DNA of 64,000 bases from Moraxella catarrhalis. Lineage in GTDB: Bacteria > Pseudomonadota > Gammaproteobacteria > Pseudomonadales > Moraxellaceae. This document shows, piece after piece, positions 18,614 through 28,273 of the stretch. The DNA is taken from positions 102,302-166,301 of the forward strand of contig NZ_LWAH01000014.1 of the NCBI RefSeq assembly GCF_001632285.1. The letters run 5' to 3'. The notes beneath the pieces were generated by a model. That model did not search any database and was not told the origin of the DNA. It was given only the letters and a program-made list of their open reading frames with translations. Within the stretch, counting starts at the first letter, position 1. Each line of letters begins with the position of its first letter. The position numbers and the translations under genes are program-made.

Positions 18614-19027
18614 ATGTTACAACCAAAACGTACCAAGTTTCGCAAAATGCACAAAGGGCGTAACACAGGTCTTGCCCAGCGTGGTAATACAGTTGCTTTT
18701 GGTGAAATTGGTCTAAAATCTATCGGTCGTGGTCGTATGACTGCGCGTCAAATTGAGGCTGCGCGTCGTACAATCACTCGTCGCATTAAGCGTGGCGGTA
18801 AAATTTGGATTCGTGTATTCCCAGATAAACCAATTACCGAAAAACCATTAGAAGTTCGTATGGGTAAAGGTAAAGGGCCTGTTGAGTATTGGGTAGCGGA
18901 AATCAAACCAGGTAAAATGCTTTATGAAATCCAAGGTGTTAGTGAAGACCTTGCTCGTGAAGCACTGACTTTGGCAGCCGCCAAGCTACCATTTAAGACT
19001 ACCATTGTTAAACGGACGATAATGTAA
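18614..19027 (+). CDS. rplP: 50S ribosomal protein uL16
   Basis: 137 residues, starting [19 protein letters not shown]. It binds near the A-site and 5S rRNA and is needed for late 50S assembly. Its stop and the rpmC start share one base (TAATG), typical of coupled r-protein genes. Confidence 0.98.
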   Translation: MLQPKRTKFRKMHKGRNTGLAQRGNTVAFGEIGLKSIGRGRMTARQIEAARRTITRRIKRGGKIWIRVFPDKPITEKPLEVRMGKGKGPVEYWVAEIKPGKMLYEIQGVSEDLAREALTLAAAKLPFKTTIVKRTIM

Positions 19028-19224
19028 TGAAAACCAACGAATTACGCGAAAAATCAGTAGATGAGTTGGCTCAATTGCTTGATGAAAAGCAACTTGATGC
19101 GTTCCGTCTGCGTATGGCTAAGGCCACAGGTCAGCTTGCCAATACTCATGAAATCAAAAACAATCGTCGTACGATTGCTAAGATTTTGACTTTGATTAAT
19201 GAAAAACAAAGAGGTGAGGCATGA
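19027..19224 (+). CDS. rpmC: 50S ribosomal protein uL29
   Basis: 65 residues forming two helices, with the uL29 features [10 protein letters not shown] and [14 protein letters not shown]. It lies near the tunnel exit beside uL23. One-base overlap with rplP and four-base overlap with rpsQ. Confidence 0.97.
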   Translation: MKTNELREKSVDELAQLLDEKQLDAFRLRMAKATGQLANTHEIKNNRRTIAKILTLINEKQRGEA

Positions 19225-19493
19225 GCGATAACACCCAAACCCAAGAAGTTGGCGTTGTAACTGGTAAAGTTATCAGCAATAAGATGGATAAATCTATCGT
19301 TGTGTTGGTCGAACGCCAAATCCGTCACCCAATGTATGGTAAACAAGTTCGTCGTTCTACCAAAATTAAGGCACATGATGAAAATAATATTTGCCAAGAA
19401 GGTGATATCGTACGCATCAAAGAAACTCGTCCATTCTCCAAGACTAAGACTTGGGCTTTGGTGGATGTAGTTGAAACTGCTGTAAAAATTTAA
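19221..19493 (+). CDS. rpsQ: 30S ribosomal protein uS17
   Basis: 90 residues, an OB-fold 16S rRNA binder ([42 protein letters not shown]). It is the last gene of the S10 unit here. A 108-base gap with a promoter and hairpin separates it from rplN. Confidence 0.98.
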   Translation: MSDNTQTQEVGVVTGKVISNKMDKSIVVLVERQIRHPMYGKQVRRSTKIKAHDENNICQEGDIVRIKETRPFSKTKTWALVDVVETAVKI

Positions 19494-19498
19494 GACAT

Positions 19499-19527
19499 TT
19501 GCATTAAAAGTCATTTGAGAGTATAAT
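19499..19527 (+). promoter_or_regulatory. probable spc operon promoter
   Basis: TTGCAT (19499-19504), a 17-base spacer and TATAAT (19522-19527), directly after the rpsQ stop. It would let rplN and downstream genes be transcribed apart from the S10 operon. Confidence 0.65.
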
Positions 19528-19574
19528 ATATATCTTTTAGATATGTATCCACTTTTAGTGGCAAATGACTTTTA
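19505..19574 (+). repeat. long inverted repeat between rpsQ and rplN
   Basis: TAAAAGTCATTTG (19505-19517) is perfectly complementary to 19562-19574. The right arm ends in TTTTA, giving a possible partial terminator or processing stem. A small CCAC/GTGG stem lies within the loop, as does the TATAAT at 19522-19527. Confidence 0.75.
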
Positions 19575-19601
19575 TTGCTTTATTATTATTGGAGTAATGC
19601 G

Positions 19602-19970
19602 ATGATTCAGACTGAAACAATGCTGGAAGTTGCAGATAACAGTGGTGCAAGACGCGTTCAGTGCATTAAAGTACTGGGTGGCTCACATCGTCGTTATGCA
19701 TCTGTTGGCGACATCATCAAAGTAACAGTGAAAGAAGCAATTCCGCGTGGCCGTGTTAAAAAAGGCGATGTGATGAATGCAGTGGTTGTGCGTACCAAAA
19801 AAGGCGTTCGCCGCCCAGACGGTTCAGTGCTTCGTTTTGACGACAATGCAGCAGTATTGTTGAATAATAACAAAGCACCGATTGCAACGCGTATTTTTGG
19901 ACCTGTTACTCGTGAACTGCGCAGTGAACAATTCATGAAAATTGTTTCATTGGCACCAGAAGTACTGTAA
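19602..19970 (+). CDS. rplN: 50S ribosomal protein uL14
   Basis: 122 residues from the ATG at 19602, which has GGAG at 19591-19594 and gives the family start [18 protein letters not shown]. An upstream in-frame ATG at 19575 would add nine odd residues and lies beside the hairpin. uL14 contributes to intersubunit bridges. First gene of the spc unit. Confidence 0.97.
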   Translation: MIQTETMLEVADNSGARRVQCIKVLGGSHRRYASVGDIIKVTVKEAIPRGRVKKGDVMNAVVVRTKKGVRRPDGSVLRFDDNAAVLLNNNKAPIATRIFGPVTRELRSEQFMKIVSLAPEVL

Positions 19971-19987
19971 TTGTTTAGAGGCTTATT

Positions 19988-20305
19988 ATGGCAAAGTTAC
20001 GTAAAGGCGACACCGTGGTTGTGATTGCTGGCAAAGATAAAGGCAAGCAAGGCACAATTTTGGCGGTGAAAGCAGACCGTGTAAAAGTTGAAGGCATTAA
20101 CATTGTAACCAAACACCAAAAACCTAACCAAATGCTAGGCAAGGAAGGTGGTATCGTTAAGCAAGAAGCTTTTTTACATATTTCAAATGTTGCGATTTAT
20201 AACGCAAACACCCAAAAAGCAGATCGTATTGCTTATCAAGTGAATGAAGATGGCAAAAAAGAGCGTATCTATCGTTCAACTGGTGAAGTAGTGGCGACTG
20301 CATAA
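19988..20305 (+). CDS. rplX: 50S ribosomal protein uL24
   Basis: 105 residues with the KOW motif near the start (RKGDTVVVIAGKDKGKQGTI). uL24 is an early assembly initiator that binds the 5' end of 23S rRNA. GAGG precedes the ATG. Confidence 0.98.
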   Translation: MAKLRKGDTVVVIAGKDKGKQGTILAVKADRVKVEGINIVTKHQKPNQMLGKEGGIVKQEAFLHISNVAIYNANTQKADRIAYQVNEDGKKERIYRSTGEVVATA

Positions 20306-20325
20306 AAAACTAAGGGTATATAGTA

Positions 20326-20862
20326 ATGGCAAGATTAAAATCGTTATATAATGACAAGCTAAAACAGCAAATCAAAGAAGAGCTGGGTTTAGAAAATGTC
20401 ATGCAAGTACCAAAAATCACCAAAATCACTTTAAATATGGGTGTTGGTGGTGCAGCACAAGATAAAAAATTACTTGAAGGTGCTTTGGCAGATATGACCG
20501 CAATCGCTGGTCAAAAACCTGTTGTAACCAAAGCACGCAAATCAGTTGCAGGCTTTAAAATCCGTGAAGAGTGGCCAATCGGCTGTAAAGTCACCTTGCG
20601 TGGCGAGCAAATGTATGAATTCTTAGATCGCTTGGTTGCCATCGCAATCCCGCGTATCCGTGACTTCCGTGGTTTTTCTGCCAAAGCATTTGATGGTCGT
20701 GGTAACTATTCATTGGGCATCAAAGAGCAGATCGTTTTCCCTGAAGTAGACTTTGATAAAATCGATCGTATCCGTGGATTGGACGTGACCATCACGACAA
20801 CCGCAGCAAATGATGATCAAGGTCGTGCATTGCTAAAAGCATTTGGCTTCCCATTCAGATAA
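20326..20862 (+). CDS. rplE: 50S ribosomal protein uL5
   Basis: 178 residues, the usual size. It holds 5S rRNA in the central protuberance. Signature segments [11 protein letters not shown] and RIRDFRGFS are present. Eleven bases before rpsN. Confidence 0.98.
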   Translation: MARLKSLYNDKLKQQIKEELGLENVMQVPKITKITLNMGVGGAAQDKKLLEGALADMTAIAGQKPVVTKARKSVAGFKIREEWPIGCKVTLRGEQMYEFLDRLVAIAIPRIRDFRGFSAKAFDGRGNYSLGIKEQIVFPEVDFDKIDRIRGLDVTITTTAANDDQGRALLKAFGFPFR

Positions 20863-20873
20863 GGTAAAACGTT

Positions 20874-21179
20874 ATGGCTAAAAAAAGCATGATTAATCGC
20901 GAATTAAAACGCGAAAAAACTGTTGCTAAGTATGCTGAAAAGCGTGCTCAGCTAAAAGCTATCATTAGCGATACCAATGCTAGCGAAGAAGAGCGCTTAG
21001 ATGCAATGTTGGCATTGCAAGCGTTACCACGTAACGCATCTCCGGTGCGTTTGCGTAACCGTTGTGGCGTAACTGGTCGTCCCCATGGTTATTTCCGTAA
21101 ATTTGGTCTTTCACGCAATATGTTGCGTTTACATGTAATGCAAGGCGATGTGCCTGGCGTTCGTAAAGCTAGCTGGTAA
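20874..21179 (+). CDS. rpsN: 30S ribosomal protein uS14
   Basis: 101 residues, the long zinc-independent form: only one Cys lies in the [13 protein letters not shown] region and the CXXC pairs of the short form are missing. It binds in the 30S head. AAGG-type site before the ATG. Confidence 0.97.
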   Translation: MAKKSMINRELKREKTVAKYAEKRAQLKAIISDTNASEEERLDAMLALQALPRNASPVRLRNRCGVTGRPHGYFRKFGLSRNMLRLHVMQGDVPGVRKASW

Positions 21180-21193
21180 TAAGGAGTTACGCT

Positions 21194-21592
21194 ATGAGTA
21201 TGCAAGATCCAGTTGCCGACATGCTAACTCGCATTCGCAACGCACAAGCAAGAAATAAACCATCTGTACAGATGCCTGCTTCTAAACTACGCAAATCCAT
21301 TGCTGATTTATTGGTAGCTGAAGGCTATTTGACTTCTGCTGAAGTCAGTGAAGCTGAAAATGGTAAAAAGGTATTAGATATTGAATTAAAATACTACCAA
21401 GGCAAAGGCGTTATTGAGCAATTGAAGCGTTATAGTCGCCCAGGTTTACGCCAATATCGTGGTAAAGATGAACTTCCAAGCGTTCAAAAAGGTCTTGGCG
21501 TTGCCATTATCTCAACCAGTCGTGGCATTATGAGTGATCGTGCGGCACGCGAAGCTGGTATTGGTGGTGAAATCATCGCATTGGTTGCATAA
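21194..21592 (+). CDS. rpsH: 30S ribosomal protein uS8
   Basis: 132 residues, starting [18 protein letters not shown] with a TAAGGAG site. Its C-terminal [20 protein letters not shown] is typical. In E. coli uS8 represses the spc operon by binding the rplE region mRNA. A terminator-like hairpin follows it here. Confidence 0.98.
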   Translation: MSMQDPVADMLTRIRNAQARNKPSVQMPASKLRKSIADLLVAEGYLTSAEVSEAENGKKVLDIELKYYQGKGVIEQLKRYSRPGLRQYRGKDELPSVQKGLGVAIISTSRGIMSDRAAREAGIGGEIIALVA

Positions 21593-21658
21593 TTAATTAC
21601 ATGTAATTACTGATAAAAATCTAGAATATTTAGTTTACAGCTAAGTATAGATATGTTA

Positions 21659-21690
21659 AACTAGCAGGCTTTAATGCCTGTTAGTTTTTT
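21659..21690 (+). terminator. terminator-like hairpin inside the spc operon (rpsH/rplF)
   Basis: AACTAGCAGGC (21659-21669) pairs with GCCTGTTAGTT (21676-21686; one G-U), 6-base loop, running into six T residues to 21690. By sequence it is a full intrinsic terminator between two genes normally cotranscribed. A weak promoter-like TTTACA-17-TAAACT (21634-21662) overlaps it. Confidence 0.75.
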
Positions 21691-21693
21691 ATG

Positions 21694-21716
21694 GCTATCA
21701 TTTATCTGATGGTAGT
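21694..21716 (+). promoter_or_regulatory. second hairpin in the rplF leader
   Basis: GCTATCA (21694-21700) can pair with TGATGGT (21707-21713), including two G-U pairs, around a TTTATC loop. It shares 12 identical bases with a hairpin at 25288-25307 upstream of rpsM. Confidence 0.5.
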
Positions 21717-21742
21717 TTAGTTTTCATTTAAAGGAAATTCCT

Positions 21743-22276
21743 ATGTCTCGTGTGGCTAAAGCCCCAGTAACGCTACCAGAAGGTACCAACGTTACTTTGA
21801 ACGATCGGCAGGTTGAAGTCAAAGGTAAGAATGGCACTTTATCTTTGAGCCTGCATGAATTGGTCGAGCTAAAACAAGAAGATGGTATTGTTGTACTATC
21901 TCCAGTTGTAGACACTAAAGAAGCGTGGATGCACACTGGTACAGTGCGTGCTCTATTGAACAATATGGTTAAAGGCGTTAGTGAAGGTTTTGAGCGTCGT
22001 CTGCAACTGATTGGTGTTGGTTATCGTGCACAAGTTGCAGGTAATAAAGTAAACCTAAGTTTAGGTTTTTCTCATCCGATCGAATACACGCTACCTGAAG
22101 GTGTTACGGCTGAAAGCCCAAGCCAAACTGAAATTTTGCTTAAATCAAGCGATAAGCAAAAGCTTGGTCAAGCAGCTGCTAAAATTCGTAGCTTCCGCCC
22201 ACCAGAGCCTTATAAAGGTAAGGGTGTTCGTTATAGCGATGAAGTTGTTCTTCGTAAAGAAGCTAAGAAAAAATAA
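21743..22276 (+). CDS. rplF: 50S ribosomal protein uL6
   Basis: 177 residues, two tandem alpha/beta domains, ending [20 protein letters not shown] as in the family. It lies at the base of the L7/L12 stalk. AAAGGAAA site before the ATG. A 150-base gap with hairpins precedes it, unusual for this operon. Confidence 0.97.
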   Translation: MSRVAKAPVTLPEGTNVTLNDRQVEVKGKNGTLSLSLHELVELKQEDGIVVLSPVVDTKEAWMHTGTVRALLNNMVKGVSEGFERRLQLIGVGYRAQVAGNKVNLSLGFSHPIEYTLPEGVTAESPSQTEILLKSSDKQKLGQAAAKIRSFRPPEPYKGKGVRYSDEVVLRKEAKKK

Positions 22277-22287
22277 GGTGAGCCATA

Positions 22288-22638
22288 ATGTTCGATAAAA
22301 AATCAGCTCGTCTTCGTCGAGCGAAAAAAACTCGTGCACATATCCGTCATTTGGGTGTTGACCGTTTGACAGTAACCCGCACGCCTCGTCATATTTACGC
22401 ACAAATCATCTCACCAACGGGTGGTGTGGTTGTTGCTCAAGCATCTACTTTAGATGCAACTTTGCGTTCAGGTGCAACAGGTAATGTGGAAGCAGCTAAA
22501 GCTGTTGGTGCTCTTATTGCAGAGCGTGCAAAAGCTGCTGGTATCACTAAAGTTGCATTTGATCGTAGTGGTTTTAAATATCATGGCCGTGTTAAAGCAC
22601 TAGCTGACGCTGCTCGTGAAAACGGATTGGAGTTCTAA
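22288..22638 (+). CDS. rplR: 50S ribosomal protein uL18
   Basis: 116 residues. A 5S rRNA-binding protein with the segments [12 protein letters not shown] and [20 protein letters not shown]. Two bases before rpsE. Confidence 0.98.
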   Translation: MFDKKSARLRRAKKTRAHIRHLGVDRLTVTRTPRHIYAQIISPTGGVVVAQASTLDATLRSGATGNVEAAKAVGALIAERAKAAGITKVAFDRSGFKYHGRVKALADAARENGLEF

Positions 22639-22640
22639 TC

Positions 22641-23138
22641 ATGGCAAAAGTTGAACAAACTGACGGTTTGGTAGAAAAATTAGTTGCCGTTGACCGTGTA
22701 GCAAAAGTTGTAAAAGGTGGTCGAATTTTTTCTTTCACCGCATTAACTGTTGTTGGTGATGGTAACGGTCGTGTTGGTTTTGGTCGTGGTAAGGCTCGTG
22801 AAGTGCCTGCAGCCATCCAAAAAGCCCTAGAAGCTGCTAAGCGTAATATGATTACGGTGGATTTAGCTGGTCATACACTACAGCACCCAATCAATGCTCG
22901 TCACGGTGCATCAAAAGTTTATATGCAACCAGCCTCTGAAGGTACTGGTGTTATTGCTGGTGGTGCAATGCGTGCTGTACTCGAAGTTGCAGGTGTACAG
23001 AATGTATTGGCAAAATGCTATGGTTCTACCAATGCAGCCAATGTTGTACAAGCAACTTTCAAAGGTTTGCGTGACATGACATCGCCAGAGCAAGTTGCCG
23101 CAAAGCGTGGCAAATCTGTCGAAGAAATTTTGGGCTAA
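22641..23138 (+). CDS. rpsE: 30S ribosomal protein uS5
   Basis: 165 residues. The loop [20 protein letters not shown] (about 18-37), where spectinomycin-resistance changes occur, appears wild type. The second domain has GIPA-like [10 protein letters not shown]. It forms part of the decoding-fidelity region with uS4. Confidence 0.98.
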   Translation: MAKVEQTDGLVEKLVAVDRVAKVVKGGRIFSFTALTVVGDGNGRVGFGRGKAREVPAAIQKALEAAKRNMITVDLAGHTLQHPINARHGASKVYMQPASEGTGVIAGGAMRAVLEVAGVQNVLAKCYGSTNAANVVQATFKGLRDMTSPEQVAAKRGKSVEEILG

Positions 23139-23155
23139 GAAATAGGTGAGTTACG

Positions 23156-23335
23156 ATGAAAAAAATGAAAGTTACTCAAGTAAAGTCGAGTGCCCATCGT
23201 TTGGCAAGTCATAAAGCTTGTTTGAAAGGTTTGGGACTACGTCGCATTGGTCATACTGTTGAAGTTGAGGATACTCCATCAACTCGTGGTATGGTAAATC
23301 GTGTACATTACATGGTTAAAGTGGAGGAAGCGTAA
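23156..23335 (+). CDS. rpmD: 50S ribosomal protein uL30
   Basis: A short gene of 59 residues ([20 protein letters not shown] at the start, [20 protein letters not shown] in the middle), clearly uL30. A GGTGAG ribosome site precedes the ATG and the stop shares a base with the rplO start (TAATG at 23333-23337). The position between rpsE and rplO is the usual one. Confidence 0.97.
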   Translation: MKKMKVTQVKSSAHRLASHKACLKGLGLRRIGHTVEVEDTPSTRGMVNRVHYMVKVEEA

Positions 23336-23775
23336 TGGGTCTTAAACTGAATGAACTATCACCAGCATTGGGTGCTAAGAAAAAAGCATTCCGTCGTGGT
23401 CGTGGTATTGGCTCAGGCTTAGGTAAAACTGGTGGTCGTGGTGTTAAGGGTCAAACTTCGCGTTCTGGCTCAAGCATTCCTGCGGGTTTTGAAGGCGGTC
23501 AAATGCCTATCTATCGTCGTTTACCAAAATTTGGTTTTACTTCGAAGATGGCTATGACAACTGCTGAAGTTCGTCTATCTGAGCTTAATAAGATTGATGG
23601 CGATACTGTGAGCTTAGATACCCTTAAAGCTGCGAATATTATTCGTGGTGATATGAAGCGTGCACGCATTATTTTATCTGGTGAGGTGGGCCGTGCATTG
23701 ACTTTTAAAGGTGTAAAAGTTACAAAAGGTGCAAAACAAGCAATCGAAGCTGCCGGTGGTAGTGTCGAGGAGTAA
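23335..23775 (+). CDS. rplO: 50S ribosomal protein uL15
   Basis: 146 residues with the Gly/Arg-rich N-terminal extension that threads into 23S rRNA ([17 protein letters not shown]). A GAGGAAG site lies in the rpmD tail. Three bases before secY. Confidence 0.98.
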   Translation: MGLKLNELSPALGAKKKAFRRGRGIGSGLGKTGGRGVKGQTSRSGSSIPAGFEGGQMPIYRRLPKFGFTSKMAMTTAEVRLSELNKIDGDTVSLDTLKAANIIRGDMKRARIILSGEVGRALTFKGVKVTKGAKQAIEAAGGSVEE

Positions 23776-23778
23776 TCT

Positions 23779-25104
23779 ATGTCAAGGCAGTCAGTATCTC
23801 GTTCTAGCATTCCCTTAAATCCTTTTACTTTCGTAAGAAAGTATGATGAATTATGGACGCGTATGCTTTTTTTATTTGGGGCGCTGATTGTTTATCGACT
23901 TGGTTCTCATATTCCAGTTCCAGGCATGAACCCTGTTAGCTTAGCTAATTTTTTCCAGAGTAATAGCAATACCTTTTTGGGTATGTTTAATGTGTTTTCT
24001 GGAGGGTCATTAGAGCGTATGTCTATTATGGCACTAGGCATTATGCCTTATATTTCTGCTTCGATTGTTGTGCAGATGATGTCTGCCATCATACCTTCTC
24101 TTGAAGCGTTAAAAAAAGAAGGTGAATCTGGACGCAGAACGCTGAATAAATATACGCGCCAAGGAACTTTAGCACTTGCATTTGTTCAGGCAGTTGGTAT
24201 GTCTACTGGTTTGATTGCTGGTGGCTTGACATTGACAACTGGTTTGAGTTTTTATATTCCGGCAGTGACTTCTTTAGTCGCAGGATCGATGTTTTTAATG
24301 TGGCTTGGTGAGCAAATTACTGAGCGAGGTGTGGGCAATGGTATTTCTATGCTTATTTTAGCGAGTATCATAGCCAGTGCGCCAGGCATGATTTCACAGG
24401 CTTTCAGTCAAAATTTAAATTTGATTGTTATGCTTTTATTTGTCGTATTGGGTATTACAGTGATAGCGGCCATTGTTTTTATTGAGCGTGCACAGCGCCG
24501 TGTACCTGTGAACTATGCTCAAAAACAGCAATTAGGTCGTAAAATTTATGCACAGCAGCAGTCACATTTACCCTTAAAAATCAATATGGCTGGTGTAATT
24601 CCAGCAATTTTTGCAAGCTCGCTATTGCTACTTCCAGCCAGCTTAGGTCAATGGACTACAGTTAGTGAAAATCCAACGCTGACCCAAGAGATTATTCAAA
24701 ATATCACTTTAGTACTTCAGCCTGGACAACCTTTATACTTATTGTTATTTGGTGTGATGATTATATTTTTCTGTTATTTTTATACGGCATTAATGTTTAA
24801 TCCTAAAGAGGTTGCAGAAAATTTGAAGCGAAGTGGTGCTTATATTCCAGGAATACGACCAGGTCAGCAAACTAAGCGATATTTAGATTTTGTTTTAAAT
24901 CGCCTAACTTTTATCGGTGCAATGTATATGACAATCATCTGTTTGATGCCGATGATTATACAGTCTGTATTTAATGTACCAATTCCACTAGGTGGGGCAT
25001 CTTTATTGATTATGGTTGTTGTTTTGATGGACTTTATCGCTCAATTACAAGCACATTTAATGACACATCAATACCATGATCAGACGATTATTAAATCGTC
25101 ATAA
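23779..25104 (+). CDS. secY: preprotein translocase channel subunit SecY
   Basis: 441 residues with ten predicted membrane helices. The plug-side loop lies near SNTFLGMFNVFSGGSLERMS. The conserved cytoplasmic loops include GERGVGNG-like TERGVGNGISM and the Arg of RPGQQT, needed for SecA contact. It forms the inner-membrane channel with SecE and SecG. It is cotranscribed with rplO as in nearly all bacteria. Confidence 0.98.
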   Translation: MSRQSVSRSSIPLNPFTFVRKYDELWTRMLFLFGALIVYRLGSHIPVPGMNPVSLANFFQSNSNTFLGMFNVFSGGSLERMSIMALGIMPYISASIVVQMMSAIIPSLEALKKEGESGRRTLNKYTRQGTLALAFVQAVGMSTGLIAGGLTLTTGLSFYIPAVTSLVAGSMFLMWLGEQITERGVGNGISMLILASIIASAPGMISQAFSQNLNLIVMLLFVVLGITVIAAIVFIERAQRRVPVNYAQKQQLGRKIYAQQQSHLPLKINMAGVIPAIFASSLLLLPASLGQWTTVSENPTLTQEIIQNITLVLQPGQPLYLLLFGVMIIFFCYFYTALMFNPKEVAENLKRSGAYIPGIRPGQQTKRYLDFVLNRLTFIGAMYMTIICLMPMIIQSVFNVPIPLGGASLLIMVVVLMDFIAQLQAHLMTHQYHDQTIIKSS

Positions 25105-25244
25105 TGATACGCTTCTTTAGAAGCATATTAAAATTAAAAATCTGTGGCAGTTGTGACTTCATGTATCGCAAAGATAAAGTACTTGTTATTTACAATGCAG
25201 AGCTATGCCACAAACAATGTCAAGGTTAATTTACAAATTAATAC

Positions 25245-25273
25245 TTGATTTATTATAGCGGATAATGTATTAT
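25245..25273 (+). promoter_or_regulatory. probable alpha operon promoter
   Basis: TTGATT (25245-25250), a 17-base spacer and TATTAT (25268-25273). The -10 overlaps a perfect 9-bp hairpin AGCGGATAA/TTATCCGCT (25257-25278). Confidence 0.55.
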
Positions 25274-25337
25274 CCGCTTCTTGCTATGCTATCATTTATG
25301 AGATAGCAGTTAAACTTAGCAAATACAACTGTATTTG
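25257..25337 (+). promoter_or_regulatory. three-hairpin leader of rpsM
   Basis: Three stems follow each other: AGCGGATAA/TTATCCGCT (25257-25278), GCTATC/GATAGC (25288-25307) and CAAATAC/GTATTTG (25320-25337), ending just before the GGAGAG ribosome site. In E. coli the alpha leader folds into an S4-binding pseudoknot; this may be its functional equivalent, though I see no direct match. Confidence 0.5.
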
Positions 25338-25356
25338 TGCTAATGGAGAGAAATCA

Positions 25357-25713
25357 ATGGCTCGTATTGCCGGTGTAAATATTCCGGACAACAAACATGC
25401 TGTGATTTCGCTAACTTACATTTTTGGTATTGGTCGTACAACTGCTAAGCAAATCCTTGCTGCTGTTGGTATCGAAGAAACCACTAAAATTGGTTCGTTA
25501 GATGATTCACAACTGGATGCTGTTCGTGCAGAAGTTGCAAACTACACAGTAGAAGGTGATCTTCGTCGTGAAGTTTCAATGAATATCAAACGTTTGGTCG
25601 ATCTTGGTTGCTATCGCGGTCTTCGTCATCGTCGTGGTCTACCAGTTAATGGTCAGCGTACTAAAACAAATGCGCGTACCCGTAAAGGTCCACGCAAAGC
25701 AATTAAAAAGTAA
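25357..25713 (+). CDS. rpsM: 30S ribosomal protein uS13
   Basis: 118 residues, [19 protein letters not shown] at the start, [20 protein letters not shown] near the end. It makes head-to-50S bridges and touches P-site tRNA. First gene of the alpha operon. Confidence 0.98.
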   Translation: MARIAGVNIPDNKHAVISLTYIFGIGRTTAKQILAAVGIEETTKIGSLDDSQLDAVRAEVANYTVEGDLRREVSMNIKRLVDLGCYRGLRHRRGLPVNGQRTKTNARTRKGPRKAIKK

Positions 25714-25733
25714 CTAACTTAGGAAGCTAAAAG

Positions 25734-26126
25734 ATGGCAAAAGACACTCGTAGCCGCAAAAAAGTGGCTCGTCGTTCGGTATCTGAAGGTATCGCCCATA
25801 TTCATGCGTCTTTTAATAACACCATTGTAACGATTACTGATCGTCAAGGTAATGCATTGGCTTGGGCCACTTCTGGTGGACAAGGCTTCCGCGGTTCACG
25901 CAAATCTACACCATTTGCAGCTCAGGTTGCAGCTGAGGTTGCTGGTAAAACAGCACAAGAAACCTATGGTGTTAAGAATGTTGATGTCTTGGTAAAAGGT
26001 CCAGGACCAGGTCGTGAGTCTGCGGTTCGTGCACTGGGTGCATTGGGTTATAAAATTAATAGCATAAGCGATGTAACACCAATTCCACACAACGGTTGCC
26101 GCCCACCCAAGAAGCGCCGCGTTTAA
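25734..26126 (+). CDS. rpsK: 30S ribosomal protein uS11
   Basis: 130 residues, ending [17 protein letters not shown] as expected. uS11 lines the platform and the mRNA exit channel. AGGAAG before the ATG. Confidence 0.98.
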   Translation: MAKDTRSRKKVARRSVSEGIAHIHASFNNTIVTITDRQGNALAWATSGGQGFRGSRKSTPFAAQVAAEVAGKTAQETYGVKNVDVLVKGPGPGRESAVRALGALGYKINSISDVTPIPHNGCRPPKKRRV

Positions 26127-26138
26127 GGAGATAGACTT

Positions 26139-26780
26139 ATGGCTCGTTATATTGGTCCAAAATTAAAATTGTCTCGCCGTGAAGGTACTGACCTGCAATT
26201 AAAATCAGGTGTAAAGCCTTACGATGTTAAGACAAAAAAAGCAGGTCGTGTACCTGGTCAGCATGGTAATAGCCAAAATAAAACCTCTGAATACGCATCA
26301 CAACTTCGTGAAAAACAAAAAGTTAAACGCATGTATGGTGTATTAGAGCGTCAGTTTTCTAACTATTATAAAGAAGCAGCACGTGAGCGTGGTGCAACTG
26401 GTGAAAACTTGTTGGTTACCCTTGAACGCCGCCTTGATAATGTTGTTTATCGCATGGGCTTTGGTGCAACGCGTGCAGAAGCGCGTCAATTGGTTAGCCA
26501 TCGTGCTATCATGCTAAAAAAAGCTGGTCGTGATGAGTTTGTACGCGTTAACATTCCTTCAATTCAAGTTCAAGATGGTGATGTGATCGCAGTGCATGAA
26601 AAATCAAAAGAGCAACTTCGTATTAAAAACGCAGTTGAGCTTGCGACACAGCGTGGCATCCCAGCATGGTTAGAAGTTGATCACAGTAAACTACAAGGTA
26701 CTTTCAAATCTGCGCCAGAGCGTAGTGAATTACCAGCTGAAATCAATGAAAACTTGATTGTTGAGCTATATTCTAAATAA
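26139..26780 (+). CDS. rpsD: 30S ribosomal protein uS4
   Basis: 213 residues, slightly longer than E. coli uS4. The N-terminal zinc cysteines are absent (the protein has no Cys), so it is the C-minus form. The S4 RNA-binding domain starts near [15 protein letters not shown]. It initiates 30S assembly and, in E. coli, represses the alpha operon. Confidence 0.98.
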   Translation: MARYIGPKLKLSRREGTDLQLKSGVKPYDVKTKKAGRVPGQHGNSQNKTSEYASQLREKQKVKRMYGVLERQFSNYYKEAARERGATGENLLVTLERRLDNVVYRMGFGATRAEARQLVSHRAIMLKKAGRDEFVRVNIPSIQVQDGDVIAVHEKSKEQLRIKNAVELATQRGIPAWLEVDHSKLQGTFKSAPERSELPAEINENLIVELYSK

Positions 26781-26804
26781 TCCGAATTAAATCGAGGTGA
26801 CACT

Positions 26805-27809
26805 ATGACAAATGCAACTGAGTTTCTAACACCGAGTGCGATTAATGTCGATACGGTCAATGAAACGACTGCAAAGGTCACGCTCGAGCCGTTAGAGCGC
26901 GGTTTTGGGCATACGCTAGGTAATGCTCTACGCCGTATTCTACTTTCTTCGTTATCAGGTGCTGCAGTAGTAGAAGCTGAGATTGAAGGTGTTGATCATG
27001 AATATTCAACACTAGAAGGGTTGCAAGAAGATGTACTCGATCTTCTTTTAAATCTGAAGTCTTTAGCGATTATTCTGCATGACCAGAATGAAGCATATTT
27101 GACTTTGGATAAACAGGGTGCAGGAGTTGTAACTGCTGCTGATCTTGAGCTACCACACAATGTTGAAATCGCCAATCCTGATTTGGTACTTGGTACATTG
27201 AGTGAGCGTGGTCATCTGAAGATGCGCCTACATGTAGTGACAGGTCGTGGCTATGAGCCTGCCAATCAGCGTCGTGAAGATGCCAATTCTAAAATTATTG
27301 GTCGCCTAAAGCTTGATGCAAGCTTTAGCCCAATTATCAGAGTGGCTTATGATGTTGAAAATGCTCGTGTTGAACAGCGTACCGATCTTGATAAACTGAT
27401 TATCGAGCTTGAGACCAACGGCACGATTGACCCAGAAGAAGCTATTCGCAAAGCTGCAACGATTCTACAACAGCAAATTGCTATTTTTGTGGATCTTGAA
27501 GCTGAAGAAGCGCCTGAGCCTATCAAAGAAAAAGAAGAGATTGATCCTGTGCTGTTACGCCCAGTAGATGATCTTGAGTTAACGGTTCGTTCGGCAAATT
27601 GCTTGAAAGCTGAAAATATTTATTACATCGGTGATTTGGTACAGCGTTCAGAAACTGAACTATTGAAGACACCAAATCTTGGTAAGAAATCATTGACTGA
27701 GATTAAAGATGTGCTTGCATCTAAAAATCTTGAACTTGGTATGCGTTTAGATAACTGGCCGCCAAGTGATTTGCGTGTCGATGATCGTTTTTCTTATCGT
27801 AGCCGCTAA
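26805..27809 (+). CDS. rpoA: RNA polymerase alpha subunit
   Basis: 334 residues. The N-terminal assembly domain (about 1-240) has [20 protein letters not shown]. The C-terminal domain (about 255-334) has the helix-hairpin-helix residues that contact UP elements and activators ([20 protein letters not shown]). GAGGTGA precedes the ATG. Its position between rpsD and rplQ is universal in gammaproteobacteria. Confidence 0.98.
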   Translation: MTNATEFLTPSAINVDTVNETTAKVTLEPLERGFGHTLGNALRRILLSSLSGAAVVEAEIEGVDHEYSTLEGLQEDVLDLLLNLKSLAIILHDQNEAYLTLDKQGAGVVTAADLELPHNVEIANPDLVLGTLSERGHLKMRLHVVTGRGYEPANQRREDANSKIIGRLKLDASFSPIIRVAYDVENARVEQRTDLDKLIIELETNGTIDPEEAIRKAATILQQQIAIFVDLEAEEAPEPIKEKEEIDPVLLRPVDDLELTVRSANCLKAENIYYIGDLVQRSETELLKTPNLGKKSLTEIKDVLASKNLELGMRLDNWPPSDLRVDDRFSYRSR

Positions 27810-27821
27810 TTTAAAGGATAC

Positions 27822-28187
27822 TTGACCATGCGACATCGTAAAAGCGGAGTCAAGCTGGGTCGCACCAGCAGCCATCGTAAGGCTATGTTCCAAAACATGA
27901 CTAATTCATTGTTTGAGCATGAGCTAATTAAAACCACTTTGCCAAAAGCAAAAGAGCTTCGCCGTGTGGCAGAGCCTTTGATTACTTTGGCAAAAGAAGA
28001 TAGCGTTGCAAACCGCCGTCTTGCTTTCAGCCGTATGCGTAATAAGGATATGGTTGGTAAATTATTCAGTGAGCTTGGCCCTCGTTACCAAACTCGTCCA
28101 GGTGGATATTTGCGTATCATCAAGTGCGGTTTTCGTGATGGCGATAATGCACCAATGGCTTATGTTGAATTGGTAGATCGTCCATAA
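27822..28187 (+). CDS. rplQ: 50S ribosomal protein bL17
   Basis: 121 residues ([20 protein letters not shown] at the start). A start at the second Met would give the usual MRHRKSG; the ATG at 27828 is therefore an equal alternative. It lies by the tunnel exit. Last gene of the ribosomal cluster, followed by a strong terminator. Confidence 0.97.
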   Translation: MTMRHRKSGVKLGRTSSHRKAMFQNMTNSLFEHELIKTTLPKAKELRRVAEPLITLAKEDSVANRRLAFSRMRNKDMVGKLFSELGPRYQTRPGGYLRIIKCGFRDGDNAPMAYVELVDRP

Positions 28188-28207
28188 TGGATTTTACTGC
28201 TTCATTA

Positions 28208-28240
28208 AAAACCCTGATTATTTATCAGGGTTTTATTTTT
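28208..28240 (+). terminator. terminator of the alpha operon
   Basis: AAAACCCTGAT (28208-28218) / ATCAGGGTTTT (28224-28234), a perfect 11-bp stem with a 5-base loop and T-rich tail. It could also serve the leftward gene on the other side. Confidence 0.85.
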
Positions 28241-28273
28241 AATGCAATATTGTTCTTAATTTCTATCATAATA

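Larger units (their letters stand above)
25105..25356 (+). other. secY/rpsM gap lacking rpmJ
   Basis: The 252 bases hold no 37-38-codon rpmJ, which often lies here in gammaproteobacteria; none of the frames shows its CXXC zinc pattern. Instead there is a promoter-like element and three hairpins before rpsM. Confidence 0.65.
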
